The notes: a model not told the origin generated them from the sequence alone. A stretch of 64,000 nt of DNA from Sorangiineae bacterium NIC37A_2 (GCA_002085155.1 NASX01000005.1:1-64000), one strand, 5' to 3'. Counted from the stretch's first letter, positions 34,957 through 44,267 are shown. Numbers and translations are program-made.

Positions 34957-35020
34957 TGGCAATCGCCCTTCTCGCGAAATTCGACAATTCTAGTGGATTA
35001 TTGAGCAGTTGTGGCAATCG
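34957..35020. repeat. Direct repeats in the bfr-bfd intergenic region
   Basis: TGGCAATCG occurs at 34957-34965 and 35012-35020. Each copy is followed by a pyrimidine-rich stretch and a CGCGA. The two copies are 55 bp apart and may be regulator half-sites or chance duplication. Confidence 0.35.
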
Positions 35021-35044
35021 GCTTTCATCCTTCGCGAGATCAAT

Positions 35045-35059
35045 TGAAAGTGACTTTCA
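35045..35059. promoter_or_regulatory. Fur-like 7-1-7 palindrome
   Basis: TGAAAGT-G-ACTTTCA is a perfect 7-1-7 inverted repeat between divergent bfr and bfd. It has the architecture and the TGA...TCA ends of the minimal Fur box (TGATAATnATTATCA). It lies 54 bp before bfd and 181 bp before bfr, so direct control of bfd is the simplest reading. Confidence 0.5.
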
Positions 35060-35112
35060 TTGTGATATTCCAAGCGGCGTAGGGCTTCAGCCAGTCCTTC
35101 CCCTTCGTCCCT

Positions 35113-35316
35113 ATGATTCTCTGTCACTGTTCGAAAGTCACCGACCGCGCCATCGAATCAGCTCTCGACGAGGGAGCGAGCTCACTCGAAGAGGTTCGAC
35201 AGCTGACGCGTGCAGGTCGCTGCTGTGGTGGCTGCCTGCCGGCTGTCGCTGAGCTCGTGAGCCGGCGCATCCCGCTCCGCATCGCGCCAGCGGGCGTCGA
35301 TCTCGCTGCCGAGTAA
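35113..35316 (+). CDS. bfd: Bacterioferritin-associated ferredoxin
   Basis: 67 residues. Bfd is a [2Fe-2S] ferredoxin that reduces the Bfr core to mobilise iron. The Cys ligands are Cys4, Cys6, Cys38 and Cys41 (ILCHCSKVT and RCCGGCLP), with the exact spacing of the family. The C-terminal extension of about 10 residues is short. It is divergent from bfr. The ATG lacks a strong Shine-Dalgarno. Confidence 0.93.
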   Translation: MILCHCSKVTDRAIESALDEGASSLEEVRQLTRAGRCCGGCLPAVAELVSRRIPLRIAPAGVDLAAE

Positions 35317-35365
35317 CGGTCGAGATCTTTGACATAGCGGGAGAATTGGCCGAGCTTCGGCCCGC

Positions 35366-36823
35366 ATGCCCGCGTCCATCCATTTGCGCTCGGTTGCTTT
35401 GGCGCTGCTCGGCGCTCTCTTCACTCCCTCACCGAGTCTCGCCGAGACGTCCCTGCCAGCTCCGGCGAGCTCCAGCTCTCCGGCCGCGGTGAGTCCGATC
35501 CCCAAGCTCCCGTCCATCGAATATAAGCTCGACAACGGGCTGACCGTGGTCCTGAGCCCTGATCCCTCCGCACCGATCGTGGCGACCGAGATCGTGTACA
35601 TGGTCGGCTCCGGGCATGAGCCCAAGGGAAAAACCGGCTTTGCCCACCTCTTCGAACACCTGATGTTCCAAGGGAGCAAACACTTCGACACCGAATATTT
35701 CGCGCCTTTCGAGCCCATCGGTGCGGAGGTCAACGGCACCACGAACAACGACCGGACCAACTATTACGAGCGGGTCCCGCGGCAGTTCGCGGAGCTCACG
35801 CTGTGGATGGAGTCGGACCGCATGCGCTCCTTGGTCGACGTGCTCGACCAGGCCAAGCTCGACAATCAAAGGGACGTCGTCAAAAACGAGCGCCGCCAGC
35901 GCTACGAAATGAGCCCTTACGGGATGGCCTTCTGGCACATGGGCGAAGCGCTTTATCCCCCGGGCCACCCTTATCGCCATAGCCCGATCGGGTCCCACGA
36001 AGACCTCACGAACGCGAGTCTCGACGATGTTCACGCCTTCTTCCGGAAGTACTACGTGCCCGCGAACGCGGTTCTGGTCGTCGCCGGCGGCTTCGAAGAA
36101 GCCGAAATGCGCGGGCTCATCGAGAAATACTTCGGGGACATTCCGGGTGGCTCCCGCGCTCCCCGCCCCGTCATCCCGAAGAGCGCCGAGCCCAGCGCGC
36201 GCCCGAACCGGGTCCATTGGGTGATCGAAGACCAGGTTCAGCTGCCGCGCGTCTACCTCGCCTTCGACTCTCCGGCGCTGTTCGAGACGCACGACGCCGA
36301 GCTCGATCTCCTCTCGAACATTCTCGCAGATGGAAAATCGAGCCGCCTGTACCAGTCCCTGGTCTATACCCAGAAGCTCGCCAAGGACATCGACGCCTAC
36401 CAGATCTCCCGCGACCTCGCGGGCGTCTTCGTCATTCAGGCAACGCTCGCGCCAGGAGTGACGCTCGAGACGTTCGGTCCGGCCCTCGAGCGAGAGCTCA
36501 TGCGAGCTCTCGAGACCGAACCCAGCGAGACGGAGCTCGTTCGAGCCAAAAACGCCTTCAAGAAGGACTTCTACCATCGCATCGAGAGCGTCGGTGACCG
36601 GGCGAGCCTGCTCGGAGCGTACGCGACGAAGCTCGGACGCGCAGACGGTCTCGCCTACGACTACGAGCGTTATGTGAACGCTACCGCCCAGAGCGTGCTT
36701 TCTGCGGGAAAGAAGTTTCTCTCGATGGATCGCTCGGTCCGCCTGGACTTCGTCCCCGGAACACGCGGAGCCCCTGTCCAAGATCTCACCCCCAAGAGCC
36801 CCCGTCAGGAGACTCAGAAATGA
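35366..36823 (+). CDS. M16 zinc peptidase, catalytic subunit
   Basis: 485 residues with a signal peptide (ending about SLAET). The inverzincin motif HLFEH (His94, Glu97, His98) and a downstream Glu in VVKNERRQRYE provide the zinc site. Both halves of the M16 fold are recognisable. The M16B family includes processing peptidases and PqqL-like exported enzymes, usually two-subunit. The following gene, overlapping by ATGA, encodes a second M16 protein without the zinc motif, so the two probably form a heterodimer of active and inactive subunits in the periplasm. Substrate unknown. Confidence 0.92.
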   Translation: MPASIHLRSVALALLGALFTPSPSLAETSLPAPASSSSPAAVSPIPKLPSIEYKLDNGLTVVLSPDPSAPIVATEIVYMVGSGHEPKGKTGFAHLFEHLMFQGSKHFDTEYFAPFEPIGAEVNGTTNNDRTNYYERVPRQFAELTLWMESDRMRSLVDVLDQAKLDNQRDVVKNERRQRYEMSPYGMAFWHMGEALYPPGHPYRHSPIGSHEDLTNASLDDVHAFFRKYYVPANAVLVVAGGFEEAEMRGLIEKYFGDIPGGSRAPRPVIPKSAEPSARPNRVHWVIEDQVQLPRVYLAFDSPALFETHDAELDLLSNILADGKSSRLYQSLVYTQKLAKDIDAYQISRDLAGVFVIQATLAPGVTLETFGPALERELMRALETEPSETELVRAKNAFKKDFYHRIESVGDRASLLGAYATKLGRADGLAYDYERYVNATAQSVLSAGKKFLSMDRSVRLDFVPGTRGAPVQDLTPKSPRQETQK

Positions 36824-38352
36824 AAATGTCCCGCTGGACCGCTGTCCCGATCCTCGCGCTCGGTCTGCTCGGATGCAGCCAGAGCGCGCAGAAGCCCGCC
36901 GCTCCTGCCGAAAAGCCGGCCCGCTCGCAGCCAGAGAAGGCAGAGGTGCCCGACCCTCGCTACGCCGAGCTTCCGAAGCCGCGCGGCGAAAACCCCTGGG
37001 CGCCTCCGCCTCCCAGCGTTTTTCAGCTGAAAGGCGGCCAGAAGGTGTGGCGCCTCGAGCAAGGGCCTTCTCCTTTGTTCTCGCTCCACCTCGTCTTGCC
37101 GCGCGGCGCGTCCTCCGATCCCCGCGACAAAATCGGCTTGACCCAGCTCACGGCCGACCTCTTGGATGAAGGCGCGGGCGGAAAGACCGCTCTCGAAATC
37201 GCCGACGCCCTTTCGCTGCTCGCAACGGACTACAGCGTCTCGGTCCAACAGGATACGACCCTGCTCACGCTGAACGGCCTCGCTGAGAACCTCGACGCCT
37301 CTCTCGCGCTGCTCTCCCTGATCGTCCAAAAGCCGACGCTCAGCCAGGCTGAGTTCGATAGGCGGCGCGACCACGCGGTGGCGGTCGCCCTTTCCCGGAA
37401 GGATGAGCCAAGCTCACGCATGCGCGAAGAGCTCAGCCGCGCCGTGTTCGGAGACGGCTACTCGGGACCTCACTCGGGCGGCACCGTCGAGAGCCTGAAG
37501 CGCATTCGGCTCGCGGACGTCCGCGCCCATGCTCGCGGCCTCCTGGCGGGTCAGGAGGCAGAATTCGTCTTCGTCGGCCCCACAGGAGAAGCGGAGCTTC
37601 AATCGCTCCTTGAGAAACACTTCTCCGGCTTCCGCGGAAAATCGACGCTCAAGACAGCTCCTGTCGCCCCGGAGATCGCTCCGACAGAGGTCATCGTCAT
37701 CCCGTTCCGTGGCGCGGCACAATCAGCGCTCGGTCTCGCCAAGCGCACCCGCGGCGCCGACAGTCCGGACTACTACCAAGAGCTTGTCATGAACGAGCGT
37801 GTGGGTGGTTCGTTTACGAGTCGCCTCAACATGGTCCTCCGCGAAGAGAAGGGTTACACCTACGGAGCTCACAGTGGTTTCCAGCGCGCCCGAGAGGCGG
37901 GCATGTTCACGATCATGGCGAGCGTGCACGCACAGGCCACAGGCCTCAGTGTGCAAGAGATCTTCCGACAGCTGGATCGCCTCTGCCGCGAGCCTTTCGA
38001 AGAGCAGGAGCACAAGGAAGCCGTCAGCGGTCTGCTCCTCGGTTATCCCCTCCGCTTCGAATCTGCTGGCGACACCGCGGCCCAGCTCGCCACCCTGCCG
38101 ATGTACGGACGCGGTCCGGAGTTTCTCGCGCAATGGCCGAAGAAGGTGAGTCTGGTGACGCTGGCTGAGGCGCGTAAGGCAGCCGAGGCGTTCTGTGATC
38201 CTCGCTCGTTCCACATCGTGGTCGCCGGCGACGACACGCTCGTTGTACCGGAGCTCGAAAAGCTCGGACTGCGAACGACTCTACTCACACGAGAAGGCGA
38301 GGCGGGGGCGGCTCCCGAAACTCCCAAGAGCGCAGGCACTTCGGCTCATTGA
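36820..38352 (+). CDS. M16 family lipoprotein, non-catalytic subunit
   Basis: 510 residues with a lipobox (LGLLGC, Cys18) and a Pro/Lys-rich linker. The M16 fold is clear (SLHLVLPRGASSDPRDKIGL and LREEKGYTYGAHSGF near the C-terminal half, the R/Y motif of the second domain). The HxxEH position reads LTQLTADLLDEG, so no zinc site is present. It starts inside the stop of the upstream M16 gene (ATGA), with GGAGA as ribosome binding site. In other species such an inactive partner is required for activity of the active subunit. Confidence 0.9.
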   Translation: MKMSRWTAVPILALGLLGCSQSAQKPAAPAEKPARSQPEKAEVPDPRYAELPKPRGENPWAPPPPSVFQLKGGQKVWRLEQGPSPLFSLHLVLPRGASSDPRDKIGLTQLTADLLDEGAGGKTALEIADALSLLATDYSVSVQQDTTLLTLNGLAENLDASLALLSLIVQKPTLSQAEFDRRRDHAVAVALSRKDEPSSRMREELSRAVFGDGYSGPHSGGTVESLKRIRLADVRAHARGLLAGQEAEFVFVGPTGEAELQSLLEKHFSGFRGKSTLKTAPVAPEIAPTEVIVIPFRGAAQSALGLAKRTRGADSPDYYQELVMNERVGGSFTSRLNMVLREEKGYTYGAHSGFQRAREAGMFTIMASVHAQATGLSVQEIFRQLDRLCREPFEEQEHKEAVSGLLLGYPLRFESAGDTAAQLATLPMYGRGPEFLAQWPKKVSLVTLAEARKAAEAFCDPRSFHIVVAGDDTLVVPELEKLGLRTTLLTREGEAGAAPETPKSAGTSAH

Positions 38353-38410
38353 TGGCGGAAACCGTCGTTCCATTTGACCCGCCCGGGTCCTAGTGGAAAG
38401 GTTCCGCGCG

Positions 38411-40360
38411 ATGAAAATGATGGACATTTCGGCGACCCGCGAGCTGCCGGAGCTCGAACGGCTGCGGGCGGCCGCCGCCATCGCACAGGCGATGATCCCC
38501 GGCTCGGCGATTGGCCCTGCGGCCGATGAGCAGACCGTCCTCCACACTGAGAGGTTCATCAGCCGCACCCTTCCCGAGAGCCTCGGGGCGTTCCGCGCAG
38601 CCCACCGCGCCCTCTCACAAGCCGCTCGCGCCTACACGGGGCGGCGCTTCGAAGAGCTCTCCCCGGACGAAGCCGACGCCCTCCTCCAGCGCTGGACGGT
38701 CCATCCGATCCTCGGAAAAGCGGTCAACCTGCTCGGGGTTCTCTACCGAGTGACACATTTTTCTCAGCCGGAGCTGCTCCAGAAGCACGCCCCCCTGCCC
38801 ACCGTACAAAACGTCGAACAACCTCGCTGGCTGAGCCAGACCGCTGCTGCGCGCGACTTTGACGCGAGCGAGCCCCTCGAATGTGACGTCGTGGTGATCG
38901 GAACCGGCGCGGGCGGTGCGGTCGTCGGACGTCACCTCGCCGATCAAGGCTTGGCCGTCGTGTTCGTTGAAGAGGGAGAGCACCTCCGACGCAACGATTT
39001 CCCGGGAACGCTGACCGGAACGCTCTCCGAGGTCTACAGGAACACTGTTTCGATCGGGAACGCCCCGATCATGATCCCCCAAGGGCGCTTGGTGGGCGGC
39101 TCCACGGCCGTCAACGGCGGCTCTTCTTTTCGCCCGCCCCGTTGGGTCACCGACAGGTGGTGTGAGGAGTACGGGAGCGCCGAGTTTTCGACAGACGCCC
39201 TCGAGGGCTATTTCGACCGCACGGAGAGCATCCTTCAGGTCGAAAAAGCCGACACTCGCTACGCAGGCCCCCTCCACAACATCTTCACCCGCGGAGCCTC
39301 GGAGCTCGGCTGGCACTCCGACGTCATCGCCCGGAACGCTCCCGGCTGCCGCGGTGAGGGTTTCTGTGATTTCGGCTGCAAGACGGACGCCCGCCGCTCG
39401 ACGAACCTCGCTTACCTTCCGACCGCCTTCGAGAAGGGTGCGTTCATGCTCTATGGATTGCGCGCCGAACGCGTCATTCACGACGGTCGACGCGCGACGG
39501 GCATCGAAGCGGTGGCGCTGGAGCGAGACCGCAGCATTTGCCTCGCCGAAAACGGCAAACCCAAGCGCATCCGCATCCAGGCGCGGGCCGTCATTGTCGC
39601 CGGTGGTGCGCTCAACTCGCCCCTCTTCTTGGCCAAACAGGGCATCGGGAACTCGAGCGGACAGCTCGGCCGTAACATCACCTTGCATCCATCGGGCCCC
39701 GTCACTGGTCTGTTCGACGAAAAGATCGACTCAGCCAAGTACATCCCTCAGGCGGACTACTCCTTCGAGTTCTTGAAAGAAGGCCTGCTCCTCCTCTCCG
39801 CCGGCTCCGACTATCAGACAACAGCGCCCCTCTTGGGGCTCCTCGGGAAGCCCCTGGTCGAAGTACTGGAACAGCAGAACCACCTGGCGGGCATCGGTTA
39901 TCTCCTGGCCGAGGAAGCCCGCGGCCGCATTCGACTCGGACCGAAGGGTCTTCCCGTCCTGACCTACAACATCACGAAGCGAGACATGCAGCGCATTCAA
40001 CGGGCGCTCGTTCTCTGCTCGGAGCTCCTGTTCGCCGCAGGGGCCCGCGAGGTCTTCCCGGGGCTCTTGAAGCCGATGCGCCTCAAATCCAAGGCAGACG
40101 TCGAGGCGCTCGCCCGCGCTTCCCTCAGCCCCTCGGACCTGATCGTCACAAGCTACCATCCCCTCGGTTCCTGCCGCATGAGCCAAGACCCGCGGCAGGG
40201 CGTCGTCGACTTGAATCACGAGTGCCACGACCTGAAGGGCCTGTTCGTCGTCGATGGCAGCACGGTCGCAGGTCCCCTGGGCGTCAACCCCCAGATCACC
40301 ATCATGGCCCTCGCTACGCGCGCCGCAGAACGCATCGGCGCCCTCCTGAACGCGAGCTGA
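38411..40360 (+). CDS. GMC family oxidoreductase
   Basis: About 649 residues. An N-terminal helical extension (about 1-150) precedes the FAD-binding motif VVVIGTGAGGAVVGRHLADQ (about 160). Also seen are GGSTAVNGGSSF, RAVIVAGGALNSPLFLA, and the C-terminal catalytic region SYHPLGSCRM with VVDGSTVAGPLGVNPQITIM (His and Asn pair). GMC enzymes oxidise alcohols using FAD; the long N-terminal extension resembles bacterial relatives of long-chain alcohol oxidases. Substrate is unknown. The start is uncertain among GTG 38393 and ATGs at 38411, 38417 and 38420. Co-directional with the M16 pair, 58 bp downstream. Confidence 0.9.
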   Translation: MKMMDISATRELPELERLRAAAAIAQAMIPGSAIGPAADEQTVLHTERFISRTLPESLGAFRAAHRALSQAARAYTGRRFEELSPDEADALLQRWTVHPILGKAVNLLGVLYRVTHFSQPELLQKHAPLPTVQNVEQPRWLSQTAAARDFDASEPLECDVVVIGTGAGGAVVGRHLADQGLAVVFVEEGEHLRRNDFPGTLTGTLSEVYRNTVSIGNAPIMIPQGRLVGGSTAVNGGSSFRPPRWVTDRWCEEYGSAEFSTDALEGYFDRTESILQVEKADTRYAGPLHNIFTRGASELGWHSDVIARNAPGCRGEGFCDFGCKTDARRSTNLAYLPTAFEKGAFMLYGLRAERVIHDGRRATGIEAVALERDRSICLAENGKPKRIRIQARAVIVAGGALNSPLFLAKQGIGNSSGQLGRNITLHPSGPVTGLFDEKIDSAKYIPQADYSFEFLKEGLLLLSAGSDYQTTAPLLGLLGKPLVEVLEQQNHLAGIGYLLAEEARGRIRLGPKGLPVLTYNITKRDMQRIQRALVLCSELLFAAGAREVFPGLLKPMRLKSKADVEALARASLSPSDLIVTSYHPLGSCRMSQDPRQGVVDLNHECHDLKGLFVVDGSTVAGPLGVNPQITIMALATRAAERIGALLNAS

Positions 40361-40402
40361 GCTCGCTGCGTGGGAGGGCTTTTCGCCCGGCCTTGAAGTT
40401 TC

Positions 40403-41731
40403 TCACTTGATCGGGCGAGGAGCGCACAGAAAGTTCACCTGAAGCTCCGCGCCCGCGGAGCTCAAGATGCTCGCGCACGCCTCCGGACAGAGCTCGATGG
40501 CGCGCTCATCGTCCGCGCTCGTGTATCTCCAGCTCCTGTCGCTCGAACAAGCCTCATCGTAGTCGAGGCGTTCGGTCGTCCCGCCCTGCCCCACAGAGAC
40601 GTCAATCTCTTCGGGAGCAAATGTGAGTCCCTGAGGATGAGGCGGAATCGCGAGGGTGCAGGGAAAGGAGCTCTTTCGGATGTCCTCGATGGCCTCGAGG
40701 AGGGCTCCTTTCGTGGACGTTGGGTTCGAGGTGTCGATCAAGAAGGCGCTGCCCGTGCCCCCCGCCTCGGCGATTTGATTCAAAGCCGCGAGCGTCTCCG
40801 GAGGAGGACAGGGTTCGTCTCCTCCGCCGCCACTGCAGTTCCCCCAGTTCGCCCAACCGGCGGGCAACTCCGCGGGAGGAACCGTCGGATTTTCGATGCC
40901 GATCACGTAGGTCGGGATACCTCGTTCAGAGAGCTCCCGCGCCGCCTGCGCGACCTCTTCGAGCTCTTCGTCGCACCCCTGCGGGAGACCGTCCGTCACA
41001 AGCACGACTGCCCGCGCTCCGTCCTCGTCGGTCTCGAGCTCCGCCAAGAAACGCCCCGCGCCTTCCAGCACAGCAAAGGTCGGCGTCCCGCCGCGCCAGC
41101 GGCCGCCGGCGAGCCCCGCGCCCACTTCCTCTTCGTAGGCCGAGAGGACCTCGCCGAAGGCCATCGACGGCAGCTCCGTCATGGGAACATCAGGAGTCTC
41201 ATAGGTAGCGCTGTCGCATCGGCGCCCGCCCCCTCCTTCCACCGGGAACAGTACCATCGACGCGTTCATGCGCTCGAGACTAGGCTCCTCGAAGAAGGCC
41301 TTGGTGGCTTCCACCACGGGACGCCACTTGCGCTCGGGATCGTGCCACCAGTAGGGCCGATCGAGGGCGCCCATGCTCCCCGAGACGTCGAAGGCAAAGG
41401 CCAAATAGAGGGGAGCGAGTTCCGTCTCTGCGGAGGTTTCCTCACAGACTGTTCCGCCGTCAGAGTTTCCCCCTCCTGGAGGGCTCACAGAGAGGTCGTC
41501 GTCATACTCGTCGTAGGAGCCACCACCGCTCGCTGAGAGGCCGCCACTTCCTTGGTCCTCCGAGGAAGAGCCAGTCCCCCCGGTTGCGCTCACCCCATCA
41601 GCATCCGCGCCGCGCTTGCCTGAGTTCGCGGACGAACACGCGACGATCGCGACTGAAAGTGTCCATGCCCCCAGCGCCCCGACGCGAAAAGGCCTCTTGC
41701 CCAACTGTCCCCGCGATTGCTCGAGCTCCAT
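40403..41731 (-). CDS. von Willebrand factor A domain lipoprotein
   Basis: 442 residues. A hydrophobic signal with a Cys (SVAIVAC) suggests a lipoprotein. It is followed by a Gly/Ser/Asp-rich linker and a vWA domain (about 108-330). The MIDAS motif is FAFDVSGSMG, with the later Thr (GGTPTF) and Asp (VVLVTDGLPQG) also present, so metal binding is expected. A Cys-rich C-terminal part (about 335-440) resembles a second beta domain. vWA proteins mediate adhesion or protein binding; the partner is unknown. Convergent with the GMC gene and divergent from treZ (149 bp). Confidence 0.82.
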   Translation of the reverse strand: MELEQSRGQLGKRPFRVGALGAWTLSVAIVACSSANSGKRGADADGVSATGGTGSSSEDQGSGGLSASGGGSYDEYDDDLSVSPPGGGNSDGGTVCEETSAETELAPLYLAFAFDVSGSMGALDRPYWWHDPERKWRPVVEATKAFFEEPSLERMNASMVLFPVEGGGGRRCDSATYETPDVPMTELPSMAFGEVLSAYEEEVGAGLAGGRWRGGTPTFAVLEGAGRFLAELETDEDGARAVVLVTDGLPQGCDEELEEVAQAARELSERGIPTYVIGIENPTVPPAELPAGWANWGNCSGGGGDEPCPPPETLAALNQIAEAGGTGSAFLIDTSNPTSTKGALLEAIEDIRKSSFPCTLAIPPHPQGLTFAPEEIDVSVGQGGTTERLDYDEACSSDRSWRYTSADDERAIELCPEACASILSSAGAELQVNFLCAPRPIK

Positions 41732-41880
41732 CTCGCAAAGAAGATGCTCGAGAAGGCCGAAGCGATCGAAACAATTTGAACCTTTTTCGCAAGAGCGAGC
41801 TCGAGGTCGCCCGGGACGGCCAGGTGTGGCCTACCCCTACATTGGCTCGCGTCGAAAGCTCTTCGGGGTGACACTCTCCC

Positions 41881-43638
41881 ATGGCCTCAAGCGAGCCGCT
41901 CCGAGTCTGGGCTCCCCGCGCAAAGCGCGTGGACCTTGTCCTGTTCCCGAGCGAAGAGCGGGTGCACTGCCGTCCCGCCCCCGGGGGCTGGTTCGTCGCC
42001 GAGCGCGCGGTCCTCGAGCCCGAGCAAAAGTACGCGTTCTCCCTCGATGGCGGGCCACCGCTCCCCGATCCGCGGAGCGCTGACCAGCCCGAAGGCGTCC
42101 ACGGCCCCTCCCGCCGCGTGGACTTCGAACGGTTCTCTTGGTCCGACGCGGAATATGGGCCGGTCCCGCTCGAACGGGCCGTCATTTACGAACTCCACGT
42201 CGGAACCTTCACCGAGGCCGGAACTTTTGACGGAGTCCTAGCGGAGCTGCCGCGCCTTCGAGCTCTCGGCATCACTCATATCGAGCTCATGCCTGTGGCG
42301 AGTTTCCCGGGCGAACGTGGCTGGGGCTACGATGGCGTGAGTCTGTTCGCACCTCAAGCCTCCTACGGAGGCCCCTATGGGCTGATGAGGCTCGTCGACG
42401 CCTGTCACCGAGAGGGAATCGGGGTCATTGTCGATGTCGTCTACAACCACTTAGGGCCAAGCGGGAACTACCTGGGCCACTTTGGGCCTTACTTCACTGG
42501 TCGCTACCATACACCCTGGGGCGACGCTCTGAACTTCGACGGGCCGGGCAGCGACGAAGTGCGGCGGTTTGTGCTGGACAATGCTCGGTTCTGGCTCGAA
42601 AAATACCACGTCGATGGCCTGCGACTCGACGCCGTCCAGACCATCTTCGATCAGTCTCCGGAACATCTCTTGGCCACCCTGTCCCGCGAGGTCGCGGAGT
42701 TCGCTCGAGCGAGTGGTCGCCCTCTCTTCCTGATCGGCGAGTGTGATCTCAACGCAGCTCGTTTCATCACCGAGCGCCCGCGTGGCTACGGACTCGACGC
42801 CCAATGGTCCGACGATTTTCACTATGCGCTCCATGCAGCGCTCACCGGTGAACGGGCCGGCTACTACCAAGATTTCGGTCCGCTACGGCCCCTCGCGCGC
42901 GCTTTGACTCAAGGCTACGCGTTGCAGGGCGAGTTCAGTCGCTATCGACAAAGAGGCCAGGGCGCGCCCCCCGGGAACCAGCCTGGCAGGCGCTTCGTCG
43001 TCTACAGCCAAAACCACGATCAGGTGGGGAATCGCCCTCGAGGTGACCGTCTGACGGCCCTGGTTTCTGAAGCGAAGTGCACCATCGCCGCCGGCTTGAC
43101 CCTGCTCTCTCCGTTCACGCCCATGCTCTTCATGGGCGAGGAGTGGGGCGCTCCCTCCCCCTTCCACTACTTCATCGACCACGCTGAGCCCGAGCTCCGG
43201 GACGCCGTACGGTCCGGACGACAGAGGGAGATGTCTGAGTTCGGCTGGGAGAATCCGGAGACGCTCGACCCGAGCTCCGAAGACGCGTTCCATCGCTCCA
43301 AACTCAACGCTTGCCTCGCTGAGACCGACGCCGCAAAAAGGACCTTCGAGCGCTATCGCTCGCTCATCGCTCTCCGACGCAAGCACCCCGAGCTCCAGAG
43401 CGACGAGCTCAAGAAGGTCCGAGCGGAATTTGACGAGGATGAACGCTGGCTGGTCCTCTGGCGGGGGCGAGTCGGTCTGCTCTGCAATTTCTCCGAGCGC
43501 CCCGTTTCCCTGCGGCTTCCTGCGTTCCGGCCGCTGTTCGGCGAGGAAAACCTCCAGGATCGGGGGGCCCTCACCCTCCTTCTGCCTGGGCTCGCGGTGA
43601 TTGAAGCTTCCAGGAAGAAGCGCTCAGCGAGACGCTAA
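41881..43638 (+). CDS. treZ: Malto-oligosyltrehalose trehalohydrolase
   Basis: 585 residues of GH13 type. TreZ releases trehalose from maltooligosyltrehalose made by TreY. An N-terminal beta domain (about 5-95) precedes the (beta/alpha)8 barrel. GWGYDGVSLFAPQASYGGP and VDVVYNHLGPSGNYL match TreZ. The catalytic residues are Asp (GLRLDAVQ, about 251), Glu (LIGECD, about 287) and Asp (NHDQVGN, about 381). TreY and TreS are not nearby, so the rest of the pathway must lie elsewhere. ATG start after an undistinguished leader. Confidence 0.93.
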   Translation: MASSEPLRVWAPRAKRVDLVLFPSEERVHCRPAPGGWFVAERAVLEPEQKYAFSLDGGPPLPDPRSADQPEGVHGPSRRVDFERFSWSDAEYGPVPLERAVIYELHVGTFTEAGTFDGVLAELPRLRALGITHIELMPVASFPGERGWGYDGVSLFAPQASYGGPYGLMRLVDACHREGIGVIVDVVYNHLGPSGNYLGHFGPYFTGRYHTPWGDALNFDGPGSDEVRRFVLDNARFWLEKYHVDGLRLDAVQTIFDQSPEHLLATLSREVAEFARASGRPLFLIGECDLNAARFITERPRGYGLDAQWSDDFHYALHAALTGERAGYYQDFGPLRPLARALTQGYALQGEFSRYRQRGQGAPPGNQPGRRFVVYSQNHDQVGNRPRGDRLTALVSEAKCTIAAGLTLLSPFTPMLFMGEEWGAPSPFHYFIDHAEPELRDAVRSGRQREMSEFGWENPETLDPSSEDAFHRSKLNACLAETDAAKRTFERYRSLIALRRKHPELQSDELKKVRAEFDEDERWLVLWRGRVGLLCNFSERPVSLRLPAFRPLFGEENLQDRGALTLLLPGLAVIEASRKKRSARR

Positions 43639-43768
43639 AATTTCTCTCGCAGAGGAAACCCGGCGGCGCAGAGAAAATTCAGAAAAATGCGAGGCCTTTG
43701 TCGGCCCTCGGCACCGCGAAACGTCGTTCCCTCAAAGCGGCCGAAAAAGCGGCCCAGGAGAACGCAGA

Positions 43769-44197
43769 ATGAAAGTCATGGTGATGGTCAAGGCAACGAA
43801 GCGCAGCGAACAGGGTGACCCTCCGAGTGAGGAGCTCCTGCTCGCGATGGGCCGGTTCAACGAGGAGCTCCTCCGAGCGGGTGTCCTCCTCGGCGGCGAC
43901 GGACTCAAGCCGAGCAAGGAGGGGCGCCGCGTGCGGCTTTGGGGCGGAAAGCGCGCCATCATTGATGGACCTTTCGCTGAGACAAAAGAGCTCGTCGCCG
44001 GCTACTGGATCTGGCAGGTCCAATCCCTCGACGAGGCTGTCGAGTGGGCGCGGCGCTGTCCCGATCCCATGCCAGGGGAAGAAGCGGAGCTCGAGCTCCG
44101 CCCCATCTTCGAGTTCGAGGATCTGTGCGAAGGGAACGAGGAAGCTCGAGCTTTGAACGAGCGTCTGGCTCGAGAGCTCGAGCGGAGAGCCCCGTAA
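43769..44197 (+). CDS. YCII/DGPF-domain protein
   Basis: 142 residues, a small ferredoxin-like fold (MKVMVMVKATKRSEQG start; IIDGPFAETKELVAGYWIWQV contains the DGPF signature). Members act in small-molecule metabolism or sit beside extracytoplasmic-function sigma factors, none of which is present here. AGGAG eight bases upstream fixes the ATG at 43769; the frame remains open upstream into treZ but is unlike the family. It follows treZ by 130 bp. Confidence 0.85.
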   Translation: MKVMVMVKATKRSEQGDPPSEELLLAMGRFNEELLRAGVLLGGDGLKPSKEGRRVRLWGGKRAIIDGPFAETKELVAGYWIWQVQSLDEAVEWARRCPDPMPGEEAELELRPIFEFEDLCEGNEEARALNERLARELERRAP

Positions 44198-44224
44198 GTC
44201 GCGCCCTTCGGCGTCCCGGAAGGA

Positions 44225-44259
44225 GGCGAAAGTCCCTGCCCCAGAGCAGAGCTTTCGCC
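44225..44259. terminator. Hairpin between the convergent YCII and GH9 genes
   Basis: GGCGAAAG (44225-44232) and CTTTCGCC (44252-44259) form a perfect 8-bp stem with a 19-nt loop, and the outer AGGAG/CTCCT can extend it. It lies between two converging genes and could serve both. No long T-run follows. Confidence 0.4.
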
Positions 44260-44267
44260 GCTTCTCC

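Noticed and set aside
35429-36781. A 450-codon open frame on the minus strand opposite the M16 peptidase gene
   Set aside because: The M16 protein has its full zinc motif and signal peptide; the antisense frame shows no recognisable protein.
43637-43679. Imperfect inverted repeat (AAATTTCTCT/AGAGAAAATT) after treZ as a terminator
   Set aside because: The stem has a mismatch, a long loop and no T-run on the plus strand; not convincing.
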